In this document: positions 1 to 8,155 of the stretch, piece by piece
How the letters are laid out: every line of letters starts with the position of its first letter
Numbering within the stretch: the first letter of the stretch is position 1
Assembly (NCBI RefSeq): GCF_900454495.1
Contig: NZ_UGSI01000001.1
Coordinates: forward strand, 4,218,501 to 4,282,500
Direction: 5' to 3'
Source of the DNA: Paenibacillus macerans
GTDB taxonomy: Bacteria > Bacillota > Bacilli > Paenibacillales > Paenibacillaceae
DNA length: 64,000 bases
Translations under genes and position numbers: made by a program
Notes under the pieces: generated by a model
What the model saw: only the letters and a program-made list of their open reading frames with translations
The model's database searches: none
Told to the model about the DNA's origin: nothing

Positions 1-2
1 GC

Positions 3-371
3 CTGGTGCCGCATAAGCGGGGAGGCGAAAAAAGGGCAGACCGTCACGATCTAACCGCGTTCATCAATGGGCATGTGGATGTCCGTACATCGGCGGTGCA
101 GTCGTTCCCTCAGGCCTTTCGGCTGTATGCGCCCTTGCGGAGAGTGGTGAGAGAGGCGTGGGAATCGCTGAAGAGTACGTATGGAGCCTTGGGACTGAAG
201 CATCTGCAGGCGTATCTGAACGAGTACACCGTACGCCGCCGGCTGCGCCTGCCCAAAGCGGAAGAAACGATGCGGCAGAAGTTGCTGCGCATGTGTGTGG
301 CGATTCCGGCGATCCCTTACCGCCGGCTGATCGCGCGCCAACCGAACCAGCCCCTTGCGGTTGCGGCCTGA
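3..371 (+). pseudogene. ISXO2/IS1595-like transposase, C-terminal part
   Basis: The frame is open to the left window edge, so only the C-terminal ~123 residues are visible and the true start lies outside. The stretch WESLKSTYGALGLKHLQAYL followed by NEY and a basic tail resembles the end of ISXO2-like DDE transposases (IS1595 group), where a KHLxxYxxEF block follows the last catalytic acidic region. It would cut and rejoin transposon ends. I cannot tell whether the copy is intact, because the catalytic residues lie upstream of the window. An unrelated DNA-binding protein is possible. No terminal inverted repeat was recognised downstream. Confidence 0.45.
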
Positions 372-774
372 TCGTGACGCTGGAACGGTAGGGGTTACTT
401 GTTGTAGATCAATTTAATGGGTGGGATTAGCATGAACAGTACGGGCGTTGCTGCAGACGGAAGGGTTTAGGCTACAGCAAAATCACGGTCTTTTCGTTTC
501 CTTCGCGTCTTATCCTTGATCTCCTGTCTTGCTCTATTGTCTAGGCTGTTTCACCTTCCCTAAACCTGATTCCTTCCCCTAAGCCCGTCTAAATTATTTC
601 GAACCTATCTGCTTCTCCACCAAATATTTTTTCTCCCGAGCTTGTCTTTCTCTCTGCTACCTGATCAAACGGGATAATCGTGCAAAGTCTCCGGACAGCG
701 AGTGTTGATCTGCCGCCCCCCCACTTCCCTAACCTCAAGCTTTCAAAGTTGAGTTATAAATTCCAGAATCTCAA
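372..774. other. intergenic region, nothing recognised
   Basis: About 400 bp of pyrimidine-rich sequence between the transposase tail and the terminator of the beta-glucoside operon. I see no convincing reading frame, RNA gene or promoter. It may contain the outer end of the IS whose transposase tail precedes it. Confidence 0.5.
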
Positions 775-818
775 AAAAACCGTCCCGAGACTTTCGATGC
801 AGTCTTGAGACGGTTTTT
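775..818. terminator. bidirectional intrinsic terminator
   Basis: An 18-bp nearly perfect inverted repeat: left arm 775-792, loop 793-800, right arm 801-818. It starts with five A and ends with five T, so it works on either strand. It lies 143 bp beyond the bglA stop and is the likely end of the minus-strand bgl transcript. Confidence 0.85.
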
Positions 819-960
819 GATCGACGATACAGGTCAAGATAAAGACAGCTCTCATTGGAAATATCCAATAGAATACGCTGCAAGTCGCCTGTTATGCTCC
901 ACACCAATTACACGCCACTTGCAACCCATTTACACGCCACCTGCCGGCAGCGCCCGGTCC

Positions 961-2424
961 TTACTCCAGCCGCTCTCCATTCGAGGCGATTACCTGCTTA
1001 TACCAGTGGAAACTTTGCTTGCGGGAGCGGGCCAGCGTGCCCCGGCCTTCGTTGTCTTTATCGACGTAGATAAAGCCGTAGCGCTTCTTCATCTCGCCGG
1101 TTCCGGCGCTGACCAGGTCGATGCAGCCCCAGGGGGTATAGCCGATGAGGTCCACCCCGTCGGCGATCGCTTCCTTCATCGCCTTGATGTGCTCGCGCAG
1201 GTATTCGATCCGGTAATCGTCGTGAATCGAGCCGTCTTCCGCCACTGTATCGGCCGCGCCAAGACCATTTTCCACCACCATCAGCGGAATTTCGTAACGG
1301 TTGTAGATGTTGTTCAACGACCAGCGCAAGCCGGTCGGGTCAATTTGCCAATCCCAGGCGCTGGCTTGCAGGTAGGGATTTTTGAGCCCCAGCGATAAAT
1401 TTCCGCCCACCTGTTCATGCTCCGGGTCGGCGCTAACGCAAACCGAGGAGTAGTAGCTGAAAGTGTAGAAATCGACGCAGCCCGCTTTTAAAATCTCCTC
1501 GTCCCCATCCTCCATCACGATCTCGATGTTGTTTTCCCGGAAATACCGCTTGGCGAACCCGGGGTAGGCTCCCCGCACCTGCACGTCCGAGCACAGGAAG
1601 TTGCTGAGGTTATCCTTTTGCTGGGCCAGCAGGATATCGTCGGGGTGGCATGTCCGCGGATAGGAGCACATATAGGCGATCATGCAGCCGACCTTGAAAT
1701 CCTTATTGATGTCATGGGCCAGCTTCACGGCTTTAGCGCTGGCGACAAACTGATGGTGCAGCGCCTGATACAAGAGCCGCTGATCCGTTTTGGCCCCTTG
1801 CCCCAGCTCGGCCCCCTCCTCCGGCATGATGGCGCCGGCGATAAAGGAGCCGAACGGCATGGTCAGGATATTGATTTCATTAAAGGTCAGCCAATACTTG
1901 ACTACGTTTTTATACCGGTTAAAAATCACTTCGCAATACTTCACGTAAAAATCAATCAGTTTGCGGTTCGTCCATCCGTTGTATTGCTGGGCCAGATGCA
2001 GCGGGGCCTCGTAATGGGATATCGTCACCAAAGGCTCGATCCCGTGTTTCTTCAGCTCCGCGAACACCCGGTCATAAAACCGCAGGCCCTCTTCGTTGGG
2101 CTCGGCGTCGTCGCCGTGCGGGAAAATCCGCGACCAGGCGATCGACATGCGGAACACCTTAAAGCCCATTTCGGCGAACAACTTGATATCATCCTCATAA
2201 CGGTGATAAAAATCGATCGCTTCGTGGCTGGGATAATAGGCGTCCGGCTCCAGTACCGGCGTAATCCGCCGCGGCGTCGTATGGGTGCCGGCGGTGATTA
2301 CGTCAGCCGTGCTCAGCCCCTTGCCCCCTTCGTTGTATCCGCCTTCGATCTGGTTGGCCGCCGTAGCGCCTCCCCACAGAAAACCTTCCGGAAAAGCTAT
2401 AGCCGTATTAGCCGTATATGCCAT
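961..2424 (-). CDS. bglA: GH1 6-phospho-beta-glucosidase
   Basis: A 487-aa cytoplasmic glycoside hydrolase family 1 enzyme that hydrolyses phosphorylated beta-glucosides delivered by the PTS encoded just upstream. The GH1 N-terminal signature FPEGFLWGGATAANQIEG is at residues 11-28. The acid/base Glu is E183 in TFNEIN, and the nucleophile is E385 in VVENGLG. The C-terminal GEMKKRYGF segment fits 6-phospho-specific members. The ATG at 2424 is preceded by GGGGAGG with normal spacing; a longer frame to 2442 lacks such a site. The gap to bglP is 53 bp, so the two are co-transcribed. Expression should depend on LicT antitermination and CcpA. Confidence 0.93.
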   Translation of the reverse strand: MAYTANTAIAFPEGFLWGGATAANQIEGGYNEGGKGLSTADVITAGTHTTPRRITPVLEPDAYYPSHEAIDFYHRYEDDIKLFAEMGFKVFRMSIAWSRIFPHGDDAEPNEEGLRFYDRVFAELKKHGIEPLVTISHYEAPLHLAQQYNGWTNRKLIDFYVKYCEVIFNRYKNVVKYWLTFNEINILTMPFGSFIAGAIMPEEGAELGQGAKTDQRLLYQALHHQFVASAKAVKLAHDINKDFKVGCMIAYMCSYPRTCHPDDILLAQQKDNLSNFLCSDVQVRGAYPGFAKRYFRENNIEIVMEDGDEEILKAGCVDFYTFSYYSSVCVSADPEHEQVGGNLSLGLKNPYLQASAWDWQIDPTGLRWSLNNIYNRYEIPLMVVENGLGAADTVAEDGSIHDDYRIEYLREHIKAMKEAIADGVDLIGYTPWGCIDLVSAGTGEMKKRYGFIYVDKDNEGRGTLARSRKQSFHWYKQVIASNGERLE

Positions 2425-2477
2425 TCGTACGTTCCTCCCCAATTATTGAATTTCCCAATTTCCTTAAGGCCGCCGCC

Positions 2478-4373
2478 TCAAATGACCACCGTCAGCAAAT
2501 CGTCCTGATAATCGACCGCTTTCCGTTCCGTTTCGATGACATCCAAATAATCGCCCGTATTGGAAATGATCACAGGCGTGGTTATATCATATCCTTCCGC
2601 TTTGATCGCTTCGGCGTCAAACTCCATCAGTACCTGGCCTTTGCGGACCTGATCTCCTTGTTTGACTTTGGGAGCAAAATATTTGCCTTTCAGCTTTACG
2701 GTGTCCTTGCCCACATGGATCAGGATATCCACGCCGTGGTCGCTGGTGATTCCGATCGCGTGTCCCGACGAAAACAGCGAGGTCAGCACCCCGTCGGCCG
2801 GAGCGACGACTTTGCCTTCGGCCGGTTCAATGGCGATCCCTTTGCCCATGGCCCCCGAAGAAAACGCCTCGTCCGCGATTTCCGACAGCGGTTTTACCGT
2901 TCCCTTGAGCGGACTGCCAATCGTCTCCTGCTTCACCAGCGTTTCGGTATTGCAGGCCTCTTTTGGCTTGGCATCATCCTCTTCATCCTTGTAACCGCCG
3001 AAGAACATCAGCAGGAAGCCCAAAACGAAGCTGACGGCCATAGCGATGATGGCCCCATAAAATGCGGCATCCATGCCTTGCGGACCAATAAAGCTGGGAA
3101 GCATGAATATACCCAGACCGCCCATGATATAGATTTGGCTGCCCATGGCGCCAAGAATAGCGCCGCCTGCCGCCGCCGCAATACAGCTTAAAATGAACGG
3201 CTTCTTCCGCGGCAAAGTAACCCCGTAAATCGCCGGTTCCGTAACTCCGAAAATCCCTGAGATAAAAGCCGGGATCGTCAGCGATCTTAATTTCGCGCTT
3301 TTCGTTTTCAGCATAATGGCCAATACCACGCCGATCTGGGCAAACGAAGCGCCAAACGTGCCGGCGAGAATCGGATCATGCTTGAGCACCGCCAGATTGT
3401 TGATGGCAATCGGCACAACTCCCCAATGCAGCCCGAAAATAACTAATATTTGCCAGAACGCACCCATCAACAAGCCTTCGATCACCGGGCTTAAGTTGTA
3501 AAGGAACAATGTGCCTTGCCCGAGCAGTTGGCCGGCCCAGGTCGAAAGCGGACCGATGATGATGAGCGACAGCGGAACAACTACCAGCAAGGTGAAGAAA
3601 GGAACCAGAAACGTTCTGACGACACTGGGGATAATCTTTCTAAACAGTTTTTCCAGCTTCGCTCCGACATACGTGGAGACGATGATCGGAATAACGGTTG
3701 ACGAATAGGACATCAGGATAACCGGAATGCCCAGGAAAGTAATGTACACCGGCGACTCGAAGATCGTGCCGCTAAACAAGGTATACAGCGGCTCGCCCGA
3801 CCCCATAATGCTGCTGAGCGTCGGATACACGAGTGAAGCCCCTATAGCCATGCCGATAAAAATGTTGGCGTTGAATTTTTTCGCCGCCGTATACCCGAGG
3901 AAAATCGGGAAGAAATAGAACAGACAATCGCCTATAGCGTTTAGAATCTGGTATGTTCCCGAAGCGGCCGTGAGCCAGCCCAGAGCCAAGAACAAGGCGT
4001 TGAACCCTTTGATCATCCCGGTGGCGGCCAAGACGCCCAGCGTCGGCTGAAACACTCCCGAGATGATGTCGATGAATCTGTTGAACAAGCTCATTTTTTC
4101 CCCGGACGGCTCCGCCGCCGCTTCCTGAAAGCCGCCGATTGCGGCCACATCCGCATATACTTCGGGTACGTGATTACCGATAACGACCTGGTATTGCCCG
4201 CCACTTTGGATGACTGTGACAATACCGTCCATCGCTTTTAACACTTCCGTGTTGGCCTTGCTCTCATCCTTCAACTTAAAACGCAACCGGGTTATACAGT
4301 GGGTCAGGCTGGCTACGTTTTCTTTGCCGCCTACGTTTTCGATAATGGCTTTCGCCAATGCTTCATATTTCAT
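2478..4373 (-). CDS. bglP: PTS beta-glucoside transporter, EIIBCA
   Basis: A 631-aa membrane permease that imports and phosphorylates beta-glucosides such as salicin or arbutin. Domain order is EIIB (about 1-85, phospho-Cys C26 in LTHCITRLRF), EIIC (about 105-465, multiple membrane spans) and EIIA (about 495-631, with the phospho-His in the ILIHVGKD motif, H553). Length and order match the BglP/BglF family. AGGAGG precedes the ATG at normal distance. It lies downstream of licT behind a RAT/terminator switch (4405-4477) and upstream of bglA. EIIB of this family also phosphorylates the antiterminator, keeping it inactive without substrate. Confidence 0.95.
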   Translation of the reverse strand: MKYEALAKAIIENVGGKENVASLTHCITRLRFKLKDESKANTEVLKAMDGIVTVIQSGGQYQVVIGNHVPEVYADVAAIGGFQEAAAEPSGEKMSLFNRFIDIISGVFQPTLGVLAATGMIKGFNALFLALGWLTAASGTYQILNAIGDCLFYFFPIFLGYTAAKKFNANIFIGMAIGASLVYPTLSSIMGSGEPLYTLFSGTIFESPVYITFLGIPVILMSYSSTVIPIIVSTYVGAKLEKLFRKIIPSVVRTFLVPFFTLLVVVPLSLIIIGPLSTWAGQLLGQGTLFLYNLSPVIEGLLMGAFWQILVIFGLHWGVVPIAINNLAVLKHDPILAGTFGASFAQIGVVLAIMLKTKSAKLRSLTIPAFISGIFGVTEPAIYGVTLPRKKPFILSCIAAAAGGAILGAMGSQIYIMGGLGIFMLPSFIGPQGMDAAFYGAIIAMAVSFVLGFLLMFFGGYKDEEDDAKPKEACNTETLVKQETIGSPLKGTVKPLSEIADEAFSSGAMGKGIAIEPAEGKVVAPADGVLTSLFSSGHAIGITSDHGVDILIHVGKDTVKLKGKYFAPKVKQGDQVRKGQVLMEFDAEAIKAEGYDITTPVIISNTGDYLDVIETERKAVDYQDDLLTVVI

Positions 4374-4404
4374 CGCTGCTCCTCCTTAATTATTTGCTAG
4401 TATT

Positions 4405-4457
4405 TATAAAAAAGGCGAAACCATACGGGCAGCTTCGCCGCCCCGTTTGGTTTCGCC
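4405..4457 (-). terminator. conditional terminator between licT and bglP
   Basis: On the minus strand an arm GGCGAAACCAAACGGG pairs with CCCGTATGGTTTCGCC and runs into T6. The promoter-proximal arm overlaps the RAT element at 4449-4477, so bound antiterminator would prevent the hairpin forming. Confidence 0.85.
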
Positions 4458-4477
4458 TGCATGACCAGTAACGATCC
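4449..4477 (-). promoter_or_regulatory. RAT antiterminator element (licT-bglP)
   Basis: The minus strand begins GGATCGTTACTGG, has a short apical part, then GCAGGCGAAACC. This closely matches the ribonucleic antiterminator consensus of BglG/SacY/LicT proteins. It overlaps the terminator stem, as in the sac and bgl systems. Confidence 0.88.
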
Positions 4478-4484
4478 GTTCCGG

Positions 4485-5321
4485 TTATTCGGTTTCTCTT
4501 TGCGTTACGCGATGCGTGTGAATCGTCAGGTACAGTTTTTCCTCGTCGGAAAGCGGCATGCCCAAATATTTCTCGATCTTCAGCACGCAATCGTAAGCTT
4601 GCTTATACTTGGCTTTAACCTGCTTCAGCAAAAAATGATCCAGCGTCTCGACCTTTTCCCGTTTGTTTAAACGTTGGAAAAAATAGCGCAAATGCGTAAT
4701 AAACCTTTCGTAGCTCACCGACTGCTCGTCAAGTTCGATATTGTACGAATATTTGATGATATTCAAAATATCGCGGATCTTCTGGGTATGACCGGCCGCA
4801 TCGGCTACTTGGCGTTTCCCGTCGTTCATTTGGGCGTTGATCAGATGGAGCGCGATATTTCCCGCCTCATCTTCGGGCAAGCGCTTTCCCGTCACCTCCT
4901 CGATGAACTCCAGCGCTTTTTGCCCGACCTTATATTCCTTCGGGTAATACTTCCGGATCTCCCAGATTAGCGGGTTGGCGTTGGCCAGCCCCCGGTCGTG
5001 CAGCCGGAACGCGTTGTAGATATGGTCCGTCAGGGCAACGTAGATAAAATCGCTTAGTTTGGTTTGCAGCATGTTTTTTCCGTACTCGATGATGTCGTAG
5101 CATAGCGATACGTATTCGGTGGGGATGTCGTCCATCAGCAGCTTGAATTTTTCGGAAGCTTCCGTCTGCTTAAGGATAAACACCTTCTCGATCAGCCCCT
5201 TATCCACTTCGTCTCCCGCGCTTTTCTTGAAAGCGATGCCCCGCCCCATCACGACGAATTCCTCGCGCTCCTCATCTCTGGCAATGATGGCGTTATTGTT
5301 GAATATTTTTTCGATGATCAT
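4485..5321 (-). CDS. licT: BglG/LicT-family transcriptional antiterminator
   Basis: A 278-aa RNA-binding regulator. The N-terminal CAT domain (about 1-56, MIIEKIFNNNAIIARDE) binds RAT hairpins. Two PRD domains follow (about 65-170 and 171-278), with conserved histidines visible in LTDHIYNAF and in NIALHLINAQ, which are phosphorylated by the PTS. I chose the ATG at 5321 because it begins the conserved MIIEKI sequence and has GGGAGGGG upstream; the longer frame to 5351 adds ten poor residues. It controls both RAT/terminator pairs, one in its own leader (autoregulation) and one before bglP. Confidence 0.94.
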   Translation of the reverse strand: MIIEKIFNNNAIIARDEEREEFVVMGRGIAFKKSAGDEVDKGLIEKVFILKQTEASEKFKLLMDDIPTEYVSLCYDIIEYGKNMLQTKLSDFIYVALTDHIYNAFRLHDRGLANANPLIWEIRKYYPKEYKVGQKALEFIEEVTGKRLPEDEAGNIALHLINAQMNDGKRQVADAAGHTQKIRDILNIIKYSYNIELDEQSVSYERFITHLRYFFQRLNKREKVETLDHFLLKQVKAKYKQAYDCVLKIEKYLGMPLSDEEKLYLTIHTHRVTQRETE

Positions 5322-5422
5322 CGAAAAATTGCCCCCTCCCCTTTTAAGCAAATGAGTTAAGCAACCAGTTAAACGCTGGGCGGAAAGCCTGTGCCGGGTG
5401 TAGCGGGAAACGGCGCATCAAA

Positions 5423-5436
5423 TGTAAACGAATACA
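5423..5436. promoter_or_regulatory. cre-like CcpA site in the licT leader
   Basis: TGTAAACGAATACA differs at one position from TGWAANCGNTNWCA. It lies downstream of the promoter inside the leader, where a bound CcpA could act as a roadblock. Confidence 0.5.
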
Positions 5437-5520
5437 TTTCGAAATTCGTACATGCCGGGCAACAGTGGCCTGCCCCCAAGAAACGCAGCGATTGTCACTT
5501 GCTTAGCCGACTAAAACCAA

Positions 5521-5570
5521 AAAAAGGCGACCCAAAAACATGACAAATCATGTCCCGGGTTTCGCCTTTT
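5521..5570 (-). terminator. leader terminator upstream of licT
   Basis: On the minus strand AAAAGGCGAAACCC pairs with GGGTCGCCTTTTT around an inner ACATGA/TCATGT hairpin, followed by a T run. Its first arm overlaps the RAT element, forming the antitermination switch. Confidence 0.85.
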
Positions 5571-5582
5571 CAGTAACAATCC
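5558..5582 (-). promoter_or_regulatory. RAT antiterminator element (licT leader)
   Basis: The minus strand reads GGATTGTTACTG, then four A, then GGCGAAACC. This is an excellent RAT match but with a shorter apical part than the second copy at 4449-4477. Confidence 0.85.
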
Positions 5583-5589
5583 CAAATCC

Positions 5590-5618
5590 AGAATACCATC
5601 GAACATATTATTTGGCAA
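5590..5618 (-). promoter_or_regulatory. sigma-A promoter of the licT-bglP-bglA operon
   Basis: Minus strand: -35 TTGCCA (5613-5618), 17-bp spacer, -10 TATTCT (5590-5595). It sits immediately upstream of the RAT element, so the RAT would be at the very 5' end of the transcript. Confidence 0.65.
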
Positions 5619-5625
5619 GCAAAAA

Positions 5626-5639
5626 TGTTTACGCTTTCA
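5626..5639. promoter_or_regulatory. cre-like CcpA site at the bgl promoter
   Basis: TGTTTACGCTTTCA on the plus strand (TGAAAGCGTAAACA on the minus strand) has one mismatch to the cre consensus. It lies 8 bp upstream of the -35 box. The identical 14-mer recurs at 23655-23668 before a sugar-binding-protein gene. Confidence 0.65.
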
Positions 5640-5678
5640 CACTAAACATCATTCCAATTTTTCCGATAATATACAGCT

Positions 5679-6151
5679 TTGCAGGATGCCAAAAACGATC
5701 CCAACGCCAGCCAGGAGAAGCTTCAGGAGCTGGAAGGACGCGTGCGGATCGTGAAGGATAAATTCAGGAGAACCTCAGCCTGATCACGGATTTTTACGGC
5801 AAATTTTACATGGTCCAGAGCCGTATGCGCCAAGACGCGCCGCTGCTGCCTTCGGAATACGGCAACCTCAGCGCTTCCGGGCTGGGATTTGATGGCCTCG
5901 CCGATAAAAGCACCTCCGAGATTGCGGATTTGTATCATCGCACGATGGACACGCTTGCGAAGTATAAAGTGCGGTTGGAGGAAAAATCCGGTATAACCCC
6001 TGGGGAAGCGGGCGGCAAGCCGGCGTTTGATCCGAACTCCGAGGCGGGGAAAGCGGAACTCGAGCTTCTGGACCAATCGCTCCGGCCGATCGCTAAAGTG
6101 TTTGAATCGTTCGAAGTCGATTACTCGCAAAAAATCGATATCCGTTTATAA
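5679..6151 (+). pseudogene. decayed gene fragment of unknown family
   Basis: Two frames read on from each other. The first (TTG near 5679) gives LQDAKNDPNASQEKLQELEG and stops near 5781. A second, opened by one base change in the frame near 5767, gives ENLSLITDFYGKFYMVQSRM and runs to the stop at 6151. The product would be a charged, helical, cytoplasmic protein fragment; its last ~60 residues contain EIADLYHRTMDTLAKYKVRL. I do not recognise the family. The open frame has no RBS, and the upstream part appears deleted. It lies between the bgl promoter and a convergent prenyltransferase gene. Confidence 0.5.
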
Positions 6152-6216
6152 TCCGGAGAGCATTCTCACCGCGAGAAGCTTGCAGCGAATCTTACAGCAG
6201 GAACACAGCAAGAACC

Positions 6217-7089
6217 TCACAACAAGAAATAGTCTCCAAGCGTGCAGAACAATATAACCATGCTGATTACTTGGTTCAGATTGTACGAGGCCACGTTCAT
6301 CCGTTTGCGGTTCGATGGTTTGATGATCTTATGCTCCGTCAGCAGCAAAATCACCGCAAGGATAATCCCCGCCGTGTACATCCAACCGAGATGCCGGATC
6401 GGGATCAGGGCGATCAGCAGCAGCACCATAATCAAATGCAGGCCGGCCGCAATTCTCAGGCCGTTTTTGAGGCCAAAAGCGCTGGGGATCGACCACAGCC
6501 CATGGCTCCGGTCAAAATCGATATCCTGCGAGCCGTAAATGATGTCGAAACCGGCAATCCATAACATCACGATCGTGCCGAGAATAAACGGCGTGAAAGC
6601 GAACTTCCCGGTCACGGCAAACCACGCGCCGATCGGGGCGGAAGCGATCGTGAAGCCAAGGTACAAATGGCTTAGATAAGTGAACCGTTTCGTATAGGAA
6701 TAGGACGAGATCAGGAAAATCGCCACCGGCGACAGCACGAAACAAAGCGGATTCAGCATGGCCGCCGCGAAAATAAAGATCGCATAATTGACTATGACAA
6801 AAACGAGCACCTCCCTCGCCTCCAACAACCGCCGCGGTAAATGGCGATGGGCAGTGCGCGGGTTTTGCGCGTCAAAGGTGCGGTCGACGACACGATTGAA
6901 GGCGTTCGCCCCGTTCCGGGCGGCGACCAAGGCGATCAGCCCCCACAGTATGACCCGCCACGACGGGAATCCTTCCGCCGCCCACACCATCGATATGATC
7001 GCAAACGGCAGCGAAAACAGTGTGTGCGAAAACATCACCAATTCGCTGTACAACCTGATTTTGGAGCCGATTTTTCTAGCTACTTCCAT
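6217..7089 (-). CDS. UbiA-family prenyltransferase (MqnP/UbiA-like)
   Basis: A 290-aa integral membrane aromatic prenyltransferase with about eight to nine hydrophobic segments. The first Asp-rich motif is NRVVDRTFD (N65, D69, D73) and the second is around DIIYGSQDIDFDRSHG; both bind Mg2+ and the prenyl diphosphate. The length and GLWSIP context resemble 4-hydroxybenzoate/futalosine-pathway prenyltransferases of Bacillota. The ATG at 7089 has GAAGGAGAG upstream; the longer frame to 7200 adds an implausible Pro/His-rich leader. It could act in menaquinone synthesis or in a demethylmenaquinone branch tied to the electron-transfer genes at 11898-17213. The substrate is not readable from sequence. 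Confidence 0.85.
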   Translation of the reverse strand: MEVARKIGSKIRLYSELVMFSHTLFSLPFAIISMVWAAEGFPSWRVILWGLIALVAARNGANAFNRVVDRTFDAQNPRTAHRHLPRRLLEAREVLVFVIVNYAIFIFAAAMLNPLCFVLSPVAIFLISSYSYTKRFTYLSHLYLGFTIASAPIGAWFAVTGKFAFTPFILGTIVMLWIAGFDIIYGSQDIDFDRSHGLWSIPSAFGLKNGLRIAAGLHLIMVLLLIALIPIRHLGWMYTAGIILAVILLLTEHKIIKPSNRKRMNVASYNLNQVISMVILFCTLGDYFLL

Positions 7090-7390
7090 GACATAGTCAC
7101 TCTCCTTCGTTGCGTTAGGCATAGGGCCGGGGTGGCTTGGACGGGCAAGGTGGCTTTGAACGGGCAGGGTGAGTTGGGCGTAAGGCATGCGGCCATCCAC
7201 TGCCGTCGCCTGGCTGTCCCCGAATAGCCGGGCAGCAGGTATGCCGAGGATCCGTTCAATACCCGGGGTCTCAAGGGCTGGACGAAAAAAACGCCGCCGT
7301 CCTTACCGGCCGCAGAAACTGCCGCAGCCACGAATTCCCTGTTCCCGCTGCCTATCACTTTCCAGCGCCCGCCCCAGGATAAAATAAACA

Positions 7391-7439
7391 CCGACGCTAT
7401 GGGCCGACGTCTTGGGCCGACGCTATGGGCCGACGCTAG
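7391..7439. repeat. 13-bp tandem repeat, about four copies
   Basis: Three 13-bp units GGGCCGACGCTAT (one reads GGGCCGACGTCTT, one ends TAG) at 7401-7439, preceded by a partial unit at 7391-7400. It is non-coding. Confidence 0.75.
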
Positions 7440-7446
7440 TACCGAG

Positions 7447-7672
7447 GTTTGTAATAGCGGCAAAAAATGCCACTATTCGCCGTTCTTTGGCCGTATTATG
7501 GCAAATAGCGACATTTTATGTCTCTATTTCCGAGGAACCCCCACCAAATTGCCGTTTTTTCCATCTCCGCCCGAAAATAGCACCCTTTTGTGCCGTTATC
7601 TTTCCGCAGGGTGGCCCGCGCCGCGAAATAAGGGCATAATTTGCCGCTATTTCTCCGCTCCGGCGACGTATA
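7447..7672. repeat. diverged copy of the interspersed ATAAGGACATAAAA repeat
   Basis: It carries the hallmark imperfect palindrome of the family (AAATAGCGACAT, three T, ATGTCTCTATTT near 7502) and the related AAATAAGGGCATAATTTGCC near 7625. It is less similar to the three full copies at 20157, 32142 and 39838 than they are to each other. Confidence 0.5.
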
Positions 7673-7708
7673 GGTCAAGAGCCGCCGGGAACGGGAACGG
7701 GGACGGCC

Positions 7709-8040
7709 GGGGATCAGCCACGGGCCGGGGCACTCCGCCCGGGACGCTGGCGGGGATCAGCCATAGGCCGGGCCGCTCTGCACGGGGCGCCGGCGGGGAT
7801 CAGCCATGGGCTGGGCCGCTCTGCACGGGGCGCCAGTGTGGACCAGCCATGGGCTGGGCCACTCTGCACGGGACGCTGGCGGGGGTCAGCCACGGGCCGA
7901 GACGCTCCGCCCGGGGCGCCGGCGGGGATCAGCAATAGGCCGGGCCGCTCTGCACGGGGCGCCGGCGGAGATCAGCCACGGGCCGGGGCACTCCGCCCGG
8001 GACGCTGGCGGGGGTCAGCCACGGGCCGAGACGCTGCCGG
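7709..8040. repeat. 43-bp GC-rich minisatellite, nearly eight copies
   Basis: Units begin GGGGATCAGCCA and end GACGCTGGC or GGCGCCGGC, at 7709, 7752, 7795, 7838, 7881, 7924, 7967 and 8010 (partial), exactly 43 bp apart with substitutions only. Since 43 is not a multiple of three, the frame rotates, and the Gly/Arg-rich reading frames across it are artefacts. Confidence 0.92.
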
Positions 8041-8116
8041 GGGCGGCGGGCCCGGTGCGCCGGTACCTGCGGGCCGGCTGACCGAGTGACCGGGCGAGCC
8101 CGGCTGGCCGGGCTGA

Positions 8117-8155
8117 CGGTGCTGGCCGGCGGTTAGGCCAAGCCGGCCAGCACCG
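8117..8155. repeat. 14-bp perfect inverted repeat over a stop codon
   Basis: CGGTGCTGGCCGGC (8117-8130) and GCCGGCCAGCACCG (8142-8155) flank an 11-nt loop containing the aminotransferase stop codon (8133-8135). There is no T run on the minus strand, so it is a stable 3' hairpin rather than a classic terminator. Confidence 0.7.

Noticed and set aside
854..880. ATTGGA/TCCAAT palindrome, also at 40193
   Set aside because: It resembles the TTGGA direct repeats before GH42 but is a short inverted pair without spacing or gene context; probably chance.
7399..8089. Gly/Arg/Trp-rich ORFs with periodic sequence
   Set aside because: They come from a 43-bp non-coding minisatellite whose frame rotates; no RBS.
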